DNA of 64,000 nt from an uncultured Tolumonas sp. (GTDB lineage: Bacteria; Pseudomonadota; Gammaproteobacteria; Enterobacterales; Aeromonadaceae). Under the pieces are notes generated by a model. The model searched no databases. It saw nothing but the letters and a program-made list of their open reading frames with translations, and had not been told where the DNA came from. A program made the translations under genes and the position numbers. Shown in pieces: positions 39,155 through 49,302 of the stretch; the stretch's first letter is position 1, and the number at the start of each line of letters is the position of its first letter. The stretch is taken from the NCBI RefSeq assembly GCF_963676665.1, contig NZ_OY781381.1, positions 124,001-188,000 on the forward strand, written 5' to 3'.

Positions 39155-40432
39155 TTAAGATTTATTACCCGGGCGACGACGGCCAGCAGGCTGGCGATCA
39201 CGCATGTTACGATTCACTGGCAGACGATGACGGATCACGCGTTTTGGAGGCGTCACATCATCCAGCAGTGCGCTTGGATCATACTTACTAACTGGGATCG
39301 GATGACGGGTATATTCTTCGATATCCGGCAAATTAAACGCGTAATCTTCACAAGCAAAACTGATCGCATGTCCACTGCGGCCAGCACGGCCAGTACGACC
39401 AATGCGATGCACATAATCTTCTGCATCGTCGGGTAAATCATAGTTGAAGACATGACTCACATCAGGAATGTGCAAACCGCGAGCCGCCACGTCAGTAGCG
39501 ACTAACACATCCAAATGCCCGGCGGTAAAATCTTCCAGGATTTTCAGGCGTTTTTTCTGCGGCACATCACCCGTCAACATACCAACACGATGACCATCCG
39601 CCTGCAACCAAGCGTGAACATCTTCACAACCATGTTTGGTGTTAGCAAAAACGATCGCTTTTTCTGGCCAATCTTCTTCCATCAACGTCAGTAATAACAA
39701 CAATTTGTCTTCGTTAGATGGATAGAACAACTCTTCTTTGATGCGTTGACCGGTCATTTGTTCCGGTTCGATCTGAATATGCTGTGGTTCATTCATATGC
39801 TCGTAAGCCAACTCCTGTACGCGCAGCGACAGTGTGGCAGAGAACAACATATTCAACCGTTGTACTGGTGGCGGCATACGACGGAACAGGTAACGGATAT
39901 CTTTGATAAAGCCCAGATCAAACATACGATCAGCTTCATCCAATACCACCACCTGAATTGCGCCCAGATCGATGATACCTTGCTTCAGATAATCGATAAG
40001 ACGGCCGGTGGTCCCGATCAACAGATCAACACCTTCCTGCAATACAGCAAGTTGTTTATCGTAACCATCGCCACCGTAACCCAAGCCCATTTTAAAACCG
40101 CAGCTTTCGGCCATCGGCACGGCATCATTATAAATTTGTACGGCCAGCTCACGGGTTGGAGCCATGATCAGCACGCGTGGCTGATTTTTACGACGCTCAG
40201 CGCTGGCTGGGTGTGTCAGCAAGTAGTTAAAGGTACCCGCGAGGAAGGCGATGGTTTTACCAGTACCGGTTTGTGCCTGACCTGCAATATTTTTCCCGGT
40301 CAGCAATAGCGGTATCGTTTCTGCCTGAATCGGCGTGCAATTATGAAAGCCTTTAGCTTCCAGACCGGCCAGAACTTGTGGTTCCAGTCCGAGTTCAGCG
40401 AATTTGATCTCTGTAAGATGTGTTTTGCTCAT
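39155..40432 (-). CDS. rhlB: ATP-dependent RNA helicase RhlB
   Basis: DEAD-box helicase that works with RNase E and PNPase in the RNA degradosome. The 425 residues carry the Q motif (FHNCTPIQ), Walker A AQTGTGKT (53-60), PTRELA, DEAD in [14 protein letters not shown] and [11 protein letters not shown]. It has a short arginine-rich tail, shorter than some orthologues. Start at 40432 (MSKTHLTE, as in E. coli); a TTG two codons upstream is in frame. Transcribed divergently from trxA and followed by gppA. Confidence 0.96.
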   Translation of the reverse strand: MSKTHLTEIKFAELGLEPQVLAGLEAKGFHNCTPIQAETIPLLLTGKNIAGQAQTGTGKTIAFLAGTFNYLLTHPASAERRKNQPRVLIMAPTRELAVQIYNDAVPMAESCGFKMGLGYGGDGYDKQLAVLQEGVDLLIGTTGRLIDYLKQGIIDLGAIQVVVLDEADRMFDLGFIKDIRYLFRRMPPPVQRLNMLFSATLSLRVQELAYEHMNEPQHIQIEPEQMTGQRIKEELFYPSNEDKLLLLLTLMEEDWPEKAIVFANTKHGCEDVHAWLQADGHRVGMLTGDVPQKKRLKILEDFTAGHLDVLVATDVAARGLHIPDVSHVFNYDLPDDAEDYVHRIGRTGRAGRSGHAISFACEDYAFNLPDIEEYTRHPIPVSKYDPSALLDDVTPPKRVIRHRLPVNRNMRDRQPAGRRRPGNKS

Positions 40433-40582
40433 GGGCAACAGGCTTATTAAATTAGGTTTGCAATAATAAACAGTATCTATTAATTAAGGTAACTGTTTGG
40501 CTTTTATTTCTTGATCCCTTTAATTTGCATCTTCGTACCCCTATATTGATACAGTAAACGAATTGCAAATGTGGAGTAAAAA

Positions 40583-40909
40583 ATGAGCGACAAAATTGTA
40601 CACGTGACCGATGCCAGTTTCGAAAGTGATGTAGTAAACGCCTCTACCCCAGTTTTAGTTGATTTTTGGGCTGAATGGTGTGGTCCATGCAAAATGATTG
40701 CCCCAATCCTAGACGAAGTAGCTGGCGAATACGCCGGTAAAGTGACTGTTGCCAAACTGAACATCGATCAGAACTCTGGTACTCCACCAAAATTTGGGAT
40801 CCGCGGCATTCCAACTCTGCTGCTGTTCAAAAACGGTGCTGTCGCTGCCACTAAGGTTGGCGCACTGTCTAAGACTCAGTTGAAAGAGTTTCTTGACGCA
40901 AATATCTAA
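40583..40909 (+). CDS. trxA: Thioredoxin 1
   Basis: Small disulfide reductase serving ribonucleotide reductase, methionine sulfoxide reductase and others in the cytoplasm. The 108 residues have the active site WCGPC at 32-36 and the cis-proline block [16 protein letters not shown] ribosome binding site precedes the ATG. It is divergent from rhlB and followed by its own terminator, before rho. Confidence 0.98.
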   Translation: MSDKIVHVTDASFESDVVNASTPVLVDFWAEWCGPCKMIAPILDEVAGEYAGKVTVAKLNIDQNSGTPPKFGIRGIPTLLLFKNGAVAATKVGALSKTQLKEFLDANI

Positions 40910-40919
40910 TCTGTGCGAT

Positions 40920-40949
40920 CTGAGGGGGCCTAAAGCCTCCTCAGTTTTT
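40920..40949 (+). terminator. Terminator after trxA
   Basis: The stem CTGAGGGGGC / GCCTCCTCAG (one G-T pair and a slightly offset loop) is followed by TTTTT. It lies 10 bp past the stop codon. Confidence 0.85.
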
Positions 40950-41047
40950 AATAATGCCTGATTTTCATCCATTTCTCACTGCAGATAACTAGACGCCCTG
41001 ATAAATTGATGCTAATTTGATTAAACGATGCTGTTCGTACCCGCTTG

Positions 41048-41131
41048 ATGCGCTCTCTCCAGCAGCTTTATCCAGCAATCAATCCAACCATGCAATTCCC
41101 GAAACTACATCACCTCTATGAATCTAACTGA
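41048..41131 (+). CDS. Candidate rho leader peptide ORF
   Basis: A 27-codon frame (begins [12 protein letters not shown], ends HLYESN) in the rho leader overlaps the first 14 bases of rho in another frame. E. coli has a 33-residue leader ORF, rhoL, in the same position that also begins MRS; beyond that there is no clear similarity. rho itself lacks a visible ribosome binding site, so coupling is conceivable. The candidate also lacks one. Speculative. Confidence 0.25.
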   Translation: MRSLQQLYPAINPTMQFPKLHHLYESN

Positions 41132-42383
41132 ACTAAAGAATACAGCAGTCTCTGAACTGGTACATCTGGGCGAATCTATGGGCCTGGAAAATCTGGCCCG
41201 TCTGCATAAAAAAGATATCATTTTTGCCATTCTCAAAGCCCACGCGAAAAGCGGGGAAGACATCTTTGGTGATGGCGTGCTGGAAATTTTGCAGGATGGC
41301 TTTGGTTTCCTGCGTTCCGCTGATAGTTCTTATCTTGCAGGTCCGGATGACATTTATGTCTCTCCAAGCCAAGTACGTCGTTTCAACTTACGTACCGGCG
41401 ACACCATTTCCGGTAAAATTCGTCCGCCAAAAGAAGGTGAACGTTATTTTGCATTGCTGAAAGTTGACACCGTCAACTATGACCGCCCGGAAAATGCACG
41501 TAATAAAATTCTGTTTGAAAACTTAACCCCGCTGCATCCAACCAAACGCCTGCGTTTGGAACGTGGTAACGGCTCAACAGAAGATATTACCGCGCGTATC
41601 CTTGATTTGGCATCGCCAATTGGCAAAGGCCAGCGTGGTCTGATCGTGGCACCACCAAAAGCCGGTAAAACTATTCTGCTGCAAAATATTGCGCAGAGTA
41701 TTACCAATAATCACCCAGAATGTGAATTGATCGTACTTCTGATCGATGAACGTCCTGAAGAAGTAACCGAAATGCAACGCATGGTAAAAGGTGAAGTGGT
41801 TGCTTCTACCTTTGATGAACCAGCAACGCGTCACGTTCAGGTTGCTGAAATGGTTATCGAAAAAGCCAAGCGTCTGGTTGAACACAAAAAAGACGTGGTG
41901 ATCCTGCTCGACTCAATCACTCGTCTGGCTCGTGCTTACAACACCGTGATCCCATCATCAGGTAAAGTGCTGACCGGTGGTGTAGATGCCAATGCTCTGC
42001 ATCGTCCAAAACGCTTCTTTGGTGCTGCGCGTAACGTGGAAGAAGGTGGTTCATTGACCATCATCGCGACTGCGTTAGTTGATACCGGCTCGAAGATGGA
42101 TGAAGTGATCTACGAAGAGTTCAAAGGCACCGGTAACATGGAACTGCATTTGTCTCGTAAGATTGCAGAGAAACGTGTTTACCCGGCAATTGATATCACC
42201 CGTTCGGGTACTCGTCGTGAAGAGTTGCTGACAGCGCAAGATGAACTGCAGAAAATGTGGATTTTGCGTAAATTCGTTCATCCAATGGGCGAAATCGACG
42301 CAATGGAATTCATGATCGACAAACTGTCGATGACTAAAACCAACGATGAATTCTTTGAAGCGATGAAGCGTCAACAGAAATAA
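41118..42383 (+). CDS. rho: Transcription termination factor Rho
   Basis: Hexameric RNA-dependent ATPase and helicase that ends transcription at rut sites. The 421 residues (E. coli 419) start [15 protein letters not shown]. The primary RNA-binding domain (DGFGFLRS near 60) is followed by Walker A PPKAGKT at 179-185, Walker [17 protein letters not shown], the Q-loop and the R-loop. There is no Shine-Dalgarno sequence in the 20 bases before the ATG. rho is autogenously attenuated in its leader in E. coli. A strong terminator follows. Confidence 0.98.
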   Translation: MNLTELKNTAVSELVHLGESMGLENLARLHKKDIIFAILKAHAKSGEDIFGDGVLEILQDGFGFLRSADSSYLAGPDDIYVSPSQVRRFNLRTGDTISGKIRPPKEGERYFALLKVDTVNYDRPENARNKILFENLTPLHPTKRLRLERGNGSTEDITARILDLASPIGKGQRGLIVAPPKAGKTILLQNIAQSITNNHPECELIVLLIDERPEEVTEMQRMVKGEVVASTFDEPATRHVQVAEMVIEKAKRLVEHKKDVVILLDSITRLARAYNTVIPSSGKVLTGGVDANALHRPKRFFGAARNVEEGGSLTIIATALVDTGSKMDEVIYEEFKGTGNMELHLSRKIAEKRVYPAIDITRSGTRREELLTAQDELQKMWILRKFVHPMGEIDAMEFMIDKLSMTKTNDEFFEAMKRQQK

Positions 42384-42405
42384 TCCTGGTTGCCTCATTA
42401 AAGTT

Positions 42406-42436
42406 AAGGGACAGCTTATGCTGTCCCTTTGTTTTT
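42406..42436 (+). terminator. Terminator after rho
   Basis: A perfect 10-bp stem AAGGGACAGC / GCTGTCCCTT with a 4-nt loop, then TGTTTTT. It separates rho from the convergent CYTH-CHAD gene. Confidence 0.9.
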
Positions 42437-42462
42437 CTAATCAGCGAATAATTGACCGTGCG

Positions 42463-43980
42463 TTAATTGACGTCACCTATTTCCCAATATGGCTGCATAC
42501 CAATTCCACGTTGACGGATCTGATCCAGCTCAATCAGTCGCGGTCTTAATTCCTGCTGTAGCCAGCTATTTAATTCCTGCTGATGCGGGCAAGCCATACA
42601 ATTAGCGGCACCGAATATCCACTCAATATGTTCCAGATCTGACAGTCGCCCCAACATATTTAACCAAGGTAAACGAAAACCTTGCTGGCGTTCACTGTCA
42701 AACAGTGCAGCAAAACAGACACCAACCTGAAGGTTATGGCGTAACATTTCACGTAATCGCTGATAGCTTTCATGATCTAACGCTTCACCAAGTTTGGAGA
42801 GTGACAGTAATTCCTGCCAACTATTTTCCAAAGACAGAACAGCTAGCGAATGAATAGGTTGTGTTAACCCTGGCGTATCTGGTTTTTCCACTTTATACAG
42901 AGCCAACCACGCGGATAATTTTAAGAGTGTCTGGCAATAACGTACGGATAAAAACAATGCCTGTGTCTGTTCAATCGTCGGTAATAGTTGTTCATGACGT
43001 GCAATTTCACTGGTGAGCTCATGCTGACATGGTGCATCTTTTAACATCTGTCGATATTCAAACTGCATGCGTTGTAATACCAACGCTTCATCCAGCCAAG
43101 ACAATTGTTCTATCAGCCACTGCAGATCATCTTCCCAGTCAATTGGGGTTAATGCCGCATAAACTTCGGTATATAACAACCGAGTATGTAGGATCAGTGA
43201 AGCAGCACTACGCAGTTGCAACAACGCGCCAATAGAAGGCTGTTGCATATAAAGTTGTTCGTGAAATTGCCAATGCCGCAGGGAAAACTCTAAGGCTGTG
43301 ATCAACCCCTGCTCCACCGTTTGCTCCGGTGTTATCGGCACGAAACCCATCCTGCGAACATCAGGCTCCGCACTCAGGCCCGCCAGTCGATAACCCCGCT
43401 GCGCCTTGGAAGCACACCCCAGCTGCCAACCAGGTCGCGTCACTAACAATTTCGCCAATGCGAATAAATGCTCAACTGAACCGGAAATAATTTCCAGTTC
43501 CACTTCATTAATGGCTTCCTGTTGACCATTCGCATCAATAAAACCAATGTCATACGCGACTTCAATCAGCGAATCATCGGCAAATGCCACTTTCCAGGTT
43601 CTACGATGAAAATCGGTCCGAAATAAGGTCACCAGCGATTGCTGAATCAAGCCAACATTAGTATCTGCAGGCCAGATAGAAGAAGGGAACGCACGCAGAT
43701 CAGGCCAATTATTATTACAGGGTAAGGTATATTCCGGCCGCTGATGTAAACCGCCTATCGCTTGGCCCGCCATTTTGATCGTCTGCTCATGCAGGCCACG
43801 AAAAGTTCGGATCCGCAAACCACAATCAAGCCCGCGGAGTGCTTGCTCCGGTGTATCAAAATAGATATTTTCTAATTGCTGATCCTGCCGTTCAGTAACT
43901 TTAAGTGAATTCAGCACCAGTTCCAGATGTGAAAAGACATCTTCAGTGACCAGAAACTTCAATTCCACTTCATTGCTCAT
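42463..43980 (-). CDS. CYTH-CHAD domain inorganic triphosphatase (YgiF-like)
   Basis: A 505-residue protein with an N-terminal CYTH domain (about 1-200) and a C-terminal CHAD helical domain (about 210-500). The CYTH signature ExExK is EVELK at 4-8; LENIYFDTP, LRGLDCGLRIR and GGLHQRPEY match E. coli YgiF, which hydrolyses inorganic triphosphate. CHAD domains bind polyphosphate through conserved histidines; here they are sparse and not easily placed. It stands alone, convergent with rho. Substrate assignment rests on the family. Confidence 0.85.
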   Translation of the reverse strand: MSNEVELKFLVTEDVFSHLELVLNSLKVTERQDQQLENIYFDTPEQALRGLDCGLRIRTFRGLHEQTIKMAGQAIGGLHQRPEYTLPCNNNWPDLRAFPSSIWPADTNVGLIQQSLVTLFRTDFHRRTWKVAFADDSLIEVAYDIGFIDANGQQEAINEVELEIISGSVEHLFALAKLLVTRPGWQLGCASKAQRGYRLAGLSAEPDVRRMGFVPITPEQTVEQGLITALEFSLRHWQFHEQLYMQQPSIGALLQLRSAASLILHTRLLYTEVYAALTPIDWEDDLQWLIEQLSWLDEALVLQRMQFEYRQMLKDAPCQHELTSEIARHEQLLPTIEQTQALFLSVRYCQTLLKLSAWLALYKVEKPDTPGLTQPIHSLAVLSLENSWQELLSLSKLGEALDHESYQRLREMLRHNLQVGVCFAALFDSERQQGFRLPWLNMLGRLSDLEHIEWIFGAANCMACPHQQELNSWLQQELRPRLIELDQIRQRGIGMQPYWEIGDVN

Positions 43981-44074
43981 GCGGGGCCTCTCCGGTCATT
44001 TTTATAAATTATCCGCCAACAGCTGGTTTAGCTTTTAACTCAATCAGTTATAGTGCACCGGTCAGATCATGCTT

Positions 44075-44785
44075 TCAATAGCCCCGCCAGTCGGTCAGCG
44101 CATTTAAACTGAAACTTTGCGAGCCAACACGAAAAATACTGGCATTCGCTTCAATGCGCAGTAAAACCACACCACTGACCACTTCATCTCCTTCATGATA
44201 ATCCCGGCCATTAATATTGATGGTGCGATTTGCCGGCACAGAAGAATAAACATGTGCACCATATTTCATTGCTGCAACCTGCTGGCTGATCCGGGCGGGT
44301 AATGCAGCCAATGGCGTTGCTTCTGATTCGGTAACTGTGGCCGAAGCAGGCGGAGCAGACTGTCCTGTATCATTCACTGCCTGCATAAAACGTTTTTCCA
44401 ACGTACTTTTTGAATCGACCTCGGCGACTGGTTCTGCTGATTTGGCATTAGATGGTTCAGCAGTTGTCGGGTCTATCGCCAGATTTGGCTCTGGCGTTAT
44501 TTCTTCAGGCAAGGGTTCGGTAGCAAATTCATAATTTTGCTCTGCGGGCTTATAAGGTAATTCCGTTGCATGTGGCACTTCAATTTTTTGTACCACCGGG
44601 TCGTTATGCAACAGATGCCAGCCATAATTTGTCGCAGCACCGAGCGCAAGACAGACCGGTAAACCGAGTAACCATGCCAGCCACAGCCCCCGACGACCTG
44701 GCTCACCGGAAAGACTTTCCGGCATGAAAAAATGTGCTTGTTCTACTCGTTTTGCCTGACGAGATGCGGAGGTTAATAGTGACAT
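44075..44785 (-). CDS. exeB: General secretion pathway protein B (ExeB/GspB)
   Basis: Partner of ExeA in placing the type II secretion secretin in the outer membrane of Aeromonas-type bacteria. The 236-residue protein has a short cytoplasmic N-terminus, one membrane helix (about 35-53, LWLAWLLGLPVCLALGA), a Pro/Glu/Ala-rich linker and a C-terminal GspB domain with SSVPANRTININGRDYHEGD. Its ATG overlaps the exeA stop codon (TAATG), so the two are translationally coupled. No other gsp genes are in the window, as expected where exeAB is separate from exeC-N. Confidence 0.88.
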   Translation of the reverse strand: MSLLTSASRQAKRVEQAHFFMPESLSGEPGRRGLWLAWLLGLPVCLALGAATNYGWHLLHNDPVVQKIEVPHATELPYKPAEQNYEFATEPLPEEITPEPNLAIDPTTAEPSNAKSAEPVAEVDSKSTLEKRFMQAVNDTGQSAPPASATVTESEATPLAALPARISQQVAAMKYGAHVYSSVPANRTININGRDYHEGDEVVSGVVLLRIEANASIFRVGSQSFSLNALTDWRGY

Positions 44786-46410
44786 TAGCTGGCGCCTCCT
44801 TCTGAACTATCGCTGCCGTTATTGACTGTTTGCTGGGCTGGAATGCGGCCATTCAGACGCGGCACTGATTCTCGGCTTCGAACCACCAGCCGTAACAGAG
44901 TTTGTTCACCCGCAACACCATCGGCAGTCAGCCCTTCTTGTTTCTGGAACTGACGCACCTTAGTCGTCAGTTGTGTATCAAACCGCGATAATTTATTCCG
45001 TGGTGGTTGATGTAATGCCTGACTTACTACGGTTTCCAACCACAACACATCGGCTGGGCCACTGCGTTTAGAAATAACTTTATTATTACTTTCTGGCAGT
45101 TGCCAAAGCGCGGTGTAATCTTGTCCCCACACTTTATTGAGCCATTCTTGCGATACTTGCCAACGATCACTCCCTAACAATACATCAGCCTGACCATCGG
45201 CAACATGCAACACCACGGCATAAAAATCCTGCCCGTGTTTTCCCGTCAAACGGGCAACAACCGGATAATTCAACTTAATAATGTCATCGAGCGAGGCTTG
45301 GCCTTGCACACAACCTAATCGTGCGCGTTGTGCATTATCACAACGCGCCTCATCAATCGCCGTTTCAAAACCCCATACCCGATACAACTGTTGAACAGCC
45401 TGATCTTCATAACTGGCTTCCGCAATGGCTTGATCAAAGCGTTTCACCAATTTGGCATCCGGCGGTAAAGCAACTTGTACTGTTACTTTTTTCACGGGAT
45501 GTTTTGGTAAAAATCCCCACTGTTGCCAGCTAAACCAGCCAGCAGCCAACATCAGCATGCCCGCCAGTGAAAAAGCTAATACCGCGCCGGTACTACCTTC
45601 ATCACGAACACCGATTGCTTCATAAGCGGCCTGTGCCAGTAATTTATCATTAATCCGCTCACGTCCGGCGGCATAGGCTCCCAGCAAAGCACGTTCACAG
45701 ATCAAATTGATCACGCGTGGAATGCCGCCACTTAAGCGGTGTAACGCTCTGATCGCCGATGGCGTAAATATCGGTTGCAAACAGCCGGCAACCTGCAGAC
45801 GAAAACGAACATACGAATCAACGTCATTCAGATCTAACGGTAACAGGTGATAACGGGCCGTGATCCGCTGTGCTAATTGCCGTAATAACGGTTGCCGTAA
45901 CAGTTGTTGCAGTTCCGGCTGACCTATCAGCACGATCTGCAGCAATTTGGCATCATCAGTTTCTAAATTGGTTAATAAGCGTAATTGCTCCAATACGTCT
46001 GGCATCAGATGCTGTGCTTCATCGATCACCAGTAGCGTCCGTCGCCCGGCTTGATGATTTTGTAAGAGAAAATGATGCAAAGTATCAAACAATATTTTTA
46101 ACGTGGCGGGCTGTGAATAAGTGAGCTGGAAGGCGTCACAGACAGAAGCCAGCAGCTCTTCGGTCGATAACGAGGGGTTCAGAATAAATGCCAGATCGGT
46201 ATCGTCTGGCAATTGCTGTCGTAAACAGCGTGACACGGTGGTTTTCCCGGTACCAACTTCACCGGTCAGTAAAACAAATCCACCACCATCGCGTAAACCG
46301 TAGACTAAATGTGTCAACGCTTCGGTATGGCGATCACTCATATAGAGGTATTTAGGATTCGGCGATATCGAAAACGGATTTTCCGTCAGACTAAAAAAGG
46401 CTTTATACAT
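44785..46410 (-). CDS. exeA: General secretion pathway ATPase A (ExeA/GspA)
   Basis: A 541-residue AAA ATPase that with ExeB helps the secretin cross or insert through peptidoglycan. Residues 1-265 form the cytoplasmic ATPase, with Walker A GEVGTGKT at 50-57 and Walker B LLVIDEAQHL around 127-135. A membrane helix lies at about 277-297, followed by a periplasmic region with a cysteine-peptidase-like fold and a PG_binding_1 motif (VRQFQKQEGLTADGVAGEQT) near the C-terminus. Architecture is that of ExeA. It is divergent from cca. Confidence 0.92.
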   Translation of the reverse strand: MYKAFFSLTENPFSISPNPKYLYMSDRHTEALTHLVYGLRDGGGFVLLTGEVGTGKTTVSRCLRQQLPDDTDLAFILNPSLSTEELLASVCDAFQLTYSQPATLKILFDTLHHFLLQNHQAGRRTLLVIDEAQHLMPDVLEQLRLLTNLETDDAKLLQIVLIGQPELQQLLRQPLLRQLAQRITARYHLLPLDLNDVDSYVRFRLQVAGCLQPIFTPSAIRALHRLSGGIPRVINLICERALLGAYAAGRERINDKLLAQAAYEAIGVRDEGSTGAVLAFSLAGMLMLAAGWFSWQQWGFLPKHPVKKVTVQVALPPDAKLVKRFDQAIAEASYEDQAVQQLYRVWGFETAIDEARCDNAQRARLGCVQGQASLDDIIKLNYPVVARLTGKHGQDFYAVVLHVADGQADVLLGSDRWQVSQEWLNKVWGQDYTALWQLPESNNKVISKRSGPADVLWLETVVSQALHQPPRNKLSRFDTQLTTKVRQFQKQEGLTADGVAGEQTLLRLVVRSRESVPRLNGRIPAQQTVNNGSDSSEGGAS

Positions 46411-46475
46411 AATCAGCTGATCCTGTAAGTACTCATCGAAGAGTAATCCGCAGCACGGATGAAGTCAAAGCAGGC

Positions 46476-46481
46476 TATAAT
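46476..46481 (+). promoter_or_regulatory. Probable -10 box of cca
   Basis: A consensus TATAAT ends 29 bp before the cca start codon. The -35 region shows no good match, so the assignment rests on the -10 and its position. Confidence 0.4.
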
Positions 46482-46510
46482 CGGGCTGTGAAAATAGAGG
46501 AGAAAAACGG

Positions 46511-47743
46511 GTGCAAATATATCTGGTTGGTGGAGCTGTACGTGACAATCTGCTGGGGTTGCCAGTCACAGAACGGGATTATGTCGTAGTTGGTAGTGAA
46601 GCACAGACATTATTAGATTTAGGCTACCAGCCTGTGGGTCGTGATTTTCCCGTATTTTTGCATCCACAAACCAAAGAAGAGTACGCACTGGCACGTATTG
46701 AGCGTAAACAAGGCAAAGGTTACACCGGTTTTGCCTGTTACGCTGCCCCCGATGTTACATTGGAGCAAGATCTTTTGCGCCGCGATCTGACGATCAATGC
46801 CATTGCACAAGATCAATCTGGCCAGCTTTACGATCCTTATGGCGGGATCAACGATCTGAATGATCGTATCTTGCGTCATATCTCCCCCGCCTTTAGTGAA
46901 GACCCGTTGCGCGTATTACGTGTCGCTCGTTTTGCGGCACGCTTTCATCATCTGGGGTTTTCCATTGCACCGGAAACACTGGCGCTCATGCGCCAACTCA
47001 GTCGTAGCGGTGAGTTAAACCATCTGACACCCGAACGCGTGTGGAAAGAGCTGGAAAAAGTATTATCCAATCGCAATCCGCAGATCTTTTTTGAGATCCT
47101 GCATGATTGCGAAGCGTTAAACGTGTTATTGCCGGAAGTGGAAGCACTGTTTGGCGTACCGGCACGCCCGGACTGGCACCCGGAAGTGGATACCGGTATT
47201 CATGTCATGATGGCATTACGCGAAGCCAGTCAACGCAGTGATTTACTGGCGGTACGTTTTGCGACTCTTTGCCATGATTTAGGCAAGGCACAAACCCCTG
47301 AACATGTTTTACCAAGCCATCATGGGCATGGCGATCGCGGTTTGCCTTTGATCCGCAACTTGTGTCAGCGGTTGAGAGTGCCCAATGATTGCCGCGATCT
47401 GGCCTTGTTAGTCAGCGAATTGCATTCGTTGGTGCATACCGCATTACAACTGCGTCCGGCAACCATGCTGAAACTGTTTGATCGGTTGGATGTCTGGCGC
47501 AAGCCTGAGCGCTTGTCACAGCTGTTACTCTGCTGTCAGGCCGATTTTCACGGTCGCCTTGGTTTTGCTGAGCGAGAATATTTGCAACCGAGTTATGTGC
47601 AAGAAGCGTATGACGCCGCTGCCGCTATCGCGGTCAGACCGATTGTGGAAGCCGGTTACACGGGGGAAGCCATACGGCAACAACTCAGTCGCCGCCGTAT
47701 TTTTGCGATCCGCGACGTGCATTGTCGCTGGAACGATATCTAA
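46511..47743 (+). CDS. cca: CCA-adding tRNA nucleotidyltransferase (multifunctional)
   Basis: Adds or repairs the 3'-CCA end of tRNA; E. coli-type enzymes also have phosphatase and phosphodiesterase activity. The 410 residues have GGAVRD at 7-12, the catalytic carboxylate strand ERDYVVVG at 21-28, RRDLTINA, and a C-terminal HD domain ([21 protein letters not shown]). In E. coli the first carboxylate is Asp21 (DRD); here it is Glu21. The start is a GTG with a GAGGAG site. The stop is 3 bp from the convergent folK stop. Confidence 0.95.
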   Translation: MQIYLVGGAVRDNLLGLPVTERDYVVVGSEAQTLLDLGYQPVGRDFPVFLHPQTKEEYALARIERKQGKGYTGFACYAAPDVTLEQDLLRRDLTINAIAQDQSGQLYDPYGGINDLNDRILRHISPAFSEDPLRVLRVARFAARFHHLGFSIAPETLALMRQLSRSGELNHLTPERVWKELEKVLSNRNPQIFFEILHDCEALNVLLPEVEALFGVPARPDWHPEVDTGIHVMMALREASQRSDLLAVRFATLCHDLGKAQTPEHVLPSHHGHGDRGLPLIRNLCQRLRVPNDCRDLALLVSELHSLVHTALQLRPATMLKLFDRLDVWRKPERLSQLLLCCQADFHGRLGFAEREYLQPSYVQEAYDAAAAIAVRPIVEAGYTGEAIRQQLSRRRIFAIRDVHCRWNDI

Positions 47744-47746
47744 AAT

Positions 47747-48235
47747 TTAACGCCAGTCGAATTCCACGGCGCGTAGGGGCTGGCGCTCAGCATCATATTC
47801 AGACCACAATTGCGCCAGCGTCATCTCTGCGAGAGGATGCCGCCATTGTGGCGCCAGCTCAGCAAACGGACGCAACACAAACGCATTATGCAGGATCTCG
47901 CTGCGCGGTAACTCCACCGGCGTTGTCACCACCAGCTCATCATAGGCCAGCAGATCCAGATCCAGTGTCCGTCCGGAAAATTTGCGCGCATCTGCCGGAC
48001 GGCCATGGGCAAACTCAATGGCCCGCAATTGCGCTGCCACCTCTGCCACACCATGCCTGGTTTCCGCAGCAATCACCAAATTATAAAAGGGTGCGCCGTC
48101 AAAACCGACCGCATCACTTTCATAAACCGTGGAACAACAGCATGCCGAGAACACTTGCTGCAAAGCTTGCCAGCCTGCGCGTAGATAATGTTCCCGTTCG
48201 ATGTTCGAACCGACACCGATATAAATACGGGCCAT
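47747..48235 (-). CDS. folK: 2-amino-4-hydroxy-6-hydroxymethyldihydropteridine pyrophosphokinase
   Basis: Transfers pyrophosphate from ATP to 6-hydroxymethyl-dihydropterin, a step of folate synthesis. The 162-residue protein has IGVGSNIEREHYLRAG at the N-terminus and the HPPK signature GRTLDLDLLAYDE in the middle. Its start overlaps the folB stop (TAATG), so it is coupled to folB, which makes the substrate one step earlier. It ends 3 bp from cca. Confidence 0.93.
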   Translation of the reverse strand: MARIYIGVGSNIEREHYLRAGWQALQQVFSACCCSTVYESDAVGFDGAPFYNLVIAAETRHGVAEVAAQLRAIEFAHGRPADARKFSGRTLDLDLLAYDELVVTTPVELPRSEILHNAFVLRPFAELAPQWRHPLAEMTLAQLWSEYDAERQPLRAVEFDWR

Positions 48236-48585
48236 TATGCCTCCCGAATGATCTCAACCCCGACACCACGGGCATTGACCACTGCCCCCGGTTTCGTCAC
48301 CCGCACTCGCACCCGCAAGATCGGAAACTCAGTCAACAGCAACTGGGCCGTCTGTTCCGCCACCGCCTCAACTAAGCCAATCGGGCGAGTACTGATCATA
48401 TCGGTGACACGTTTTGACACCGCCGCATAATCCAGAGCCAATGACATATCGTCCTGCTCACCAGCGGCTTGGGTATCAAAATCCATTTCCAGATCCAGCA
48501 CCAGTTTCTGGGTGATCTGTTTTTCCCATTCATACACACCAATAGTGCAATAAACTTCGAGATGATCGATAAAGACTTTATCCAT
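48235..48585 (-). CDS. folB: Dihydroneopterin aldolase
   Basis: Splits 7,8-dihydroneopterin to 6-hydroxymethyl-dihydropterin and glycolaldehyde. The 116 residues match the family length. The catalytic Glu lies in CTIGVYEWEK, the conserved DYAAVSKRV block is present, and the C-terminal VTKPGAVVNARGVGVEI holds the active-site Lys. First gene of a two-gene folB-folK unit, divergent from plsY. Confidence 0.94.
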   Translation of the reverse strand: MDKVFIDHLEVYCTIGVYEWEKQITQKLVLDLEMDFDTQAAGEQDDMSLALDYAAVSKRVTDMISTRPIGLVEAVAEQTAQLLLTEFPILRVRVRVTKPGAVVNARGVGVEIIREA

Positions 48586-48690
48586 GTTTTAACCTAATTC
48601 TGCTAATCTGGAAGGTGGATATCTGGTGTGGATCATACTCCAGCCAGCGCCGATAGAAAAATAGTGTCCGCGAACAACATCAGGAGATCC

Positions 48691-49302
48691 ATGCTCGCTC
48701 TCGCTTTTGCCATGACTGGCATGGCTTATTTGCTGGGATCAATCAGTAACGCCGTCTTAATCAGCCGTTGCTGTGGCCTACCCGACCCCCGCGACTATGG
48801 CTCACATAACCCCGGCGCGACGAATGTATTGCGTTCCGGTAACCGTATTGCCGCCCTGATCGTGTTTCTGCTGGATATGCTAAAAGGCACCCTGCCGGTT
48901 TATCTGACCTGGTATCTCGGCATTCCACCGGTCTATCTCGGCTTTATCGGTATCGCCGCCTGTTTAGGGCATATGTACCCGCTGTATTTCCATTTCCGCG
49001 GCGGCAAAGGTGTCGCCACCGCGCTTGGCGCCCTGATGCCACTCGGGCTGGATATGGGTAGCTTTATGATCCTGACCTGGCTGCTGGTCTTGCTGCTCAC
49101 CGGCTATTCATCGCTGGCGGCATTAGCAGCGGCGTTATTGGCACCGCTGTATACCTATTGCCTGAAACCCGAATTTACCCTGCCCGTAGCCATGCTCTGT
49201 TGCCTGATCATTCTGCGTCACCACGAGAATATCAGCCGCCTGCTACATGGCCGCGAGCCCAAGATCTGGCCCAATAACCCGTTACGGCGTCACCGGCGCT
49301 AA
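48691..49302 (+). CDS. plsY: Acyl-phosphate:glycerol-3-phosphate acyltransferase
   Basis: Inner-membrane enzyme that acylates glycerol-3-phosphate from acyl-phosphate, the first step of phospholipid synthesis. The 203 residues have five or so hydrophobic segments and the three family loops: [19 protein letters not shown] and [12 protein letters not shown]. The ATG at 48691 follows CAGGAGATCC; an upstream extension of 21 codons looks non-coding. The last 21 bases overlap the end of tsaD on the opposite strand. Confidence 0.94.
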   Translation: MLALAFAMTGMAYLLGSISNAVLISRCCGLPDPRDYGSHNPGATNVLRSGNRIAALIVFLLDMLKGTLPVYLTWYLGIPPVYLGFIGIAACLGHMYPLYFHFRGGKGVATALGALMPLGLDMGSFMILTWLLVLLLTGYSSLAALAAALLAPLYTYCLKPEFTLPVAMLCCLIILRHHENISRLLHGREPKIWPNNPLRRHRR

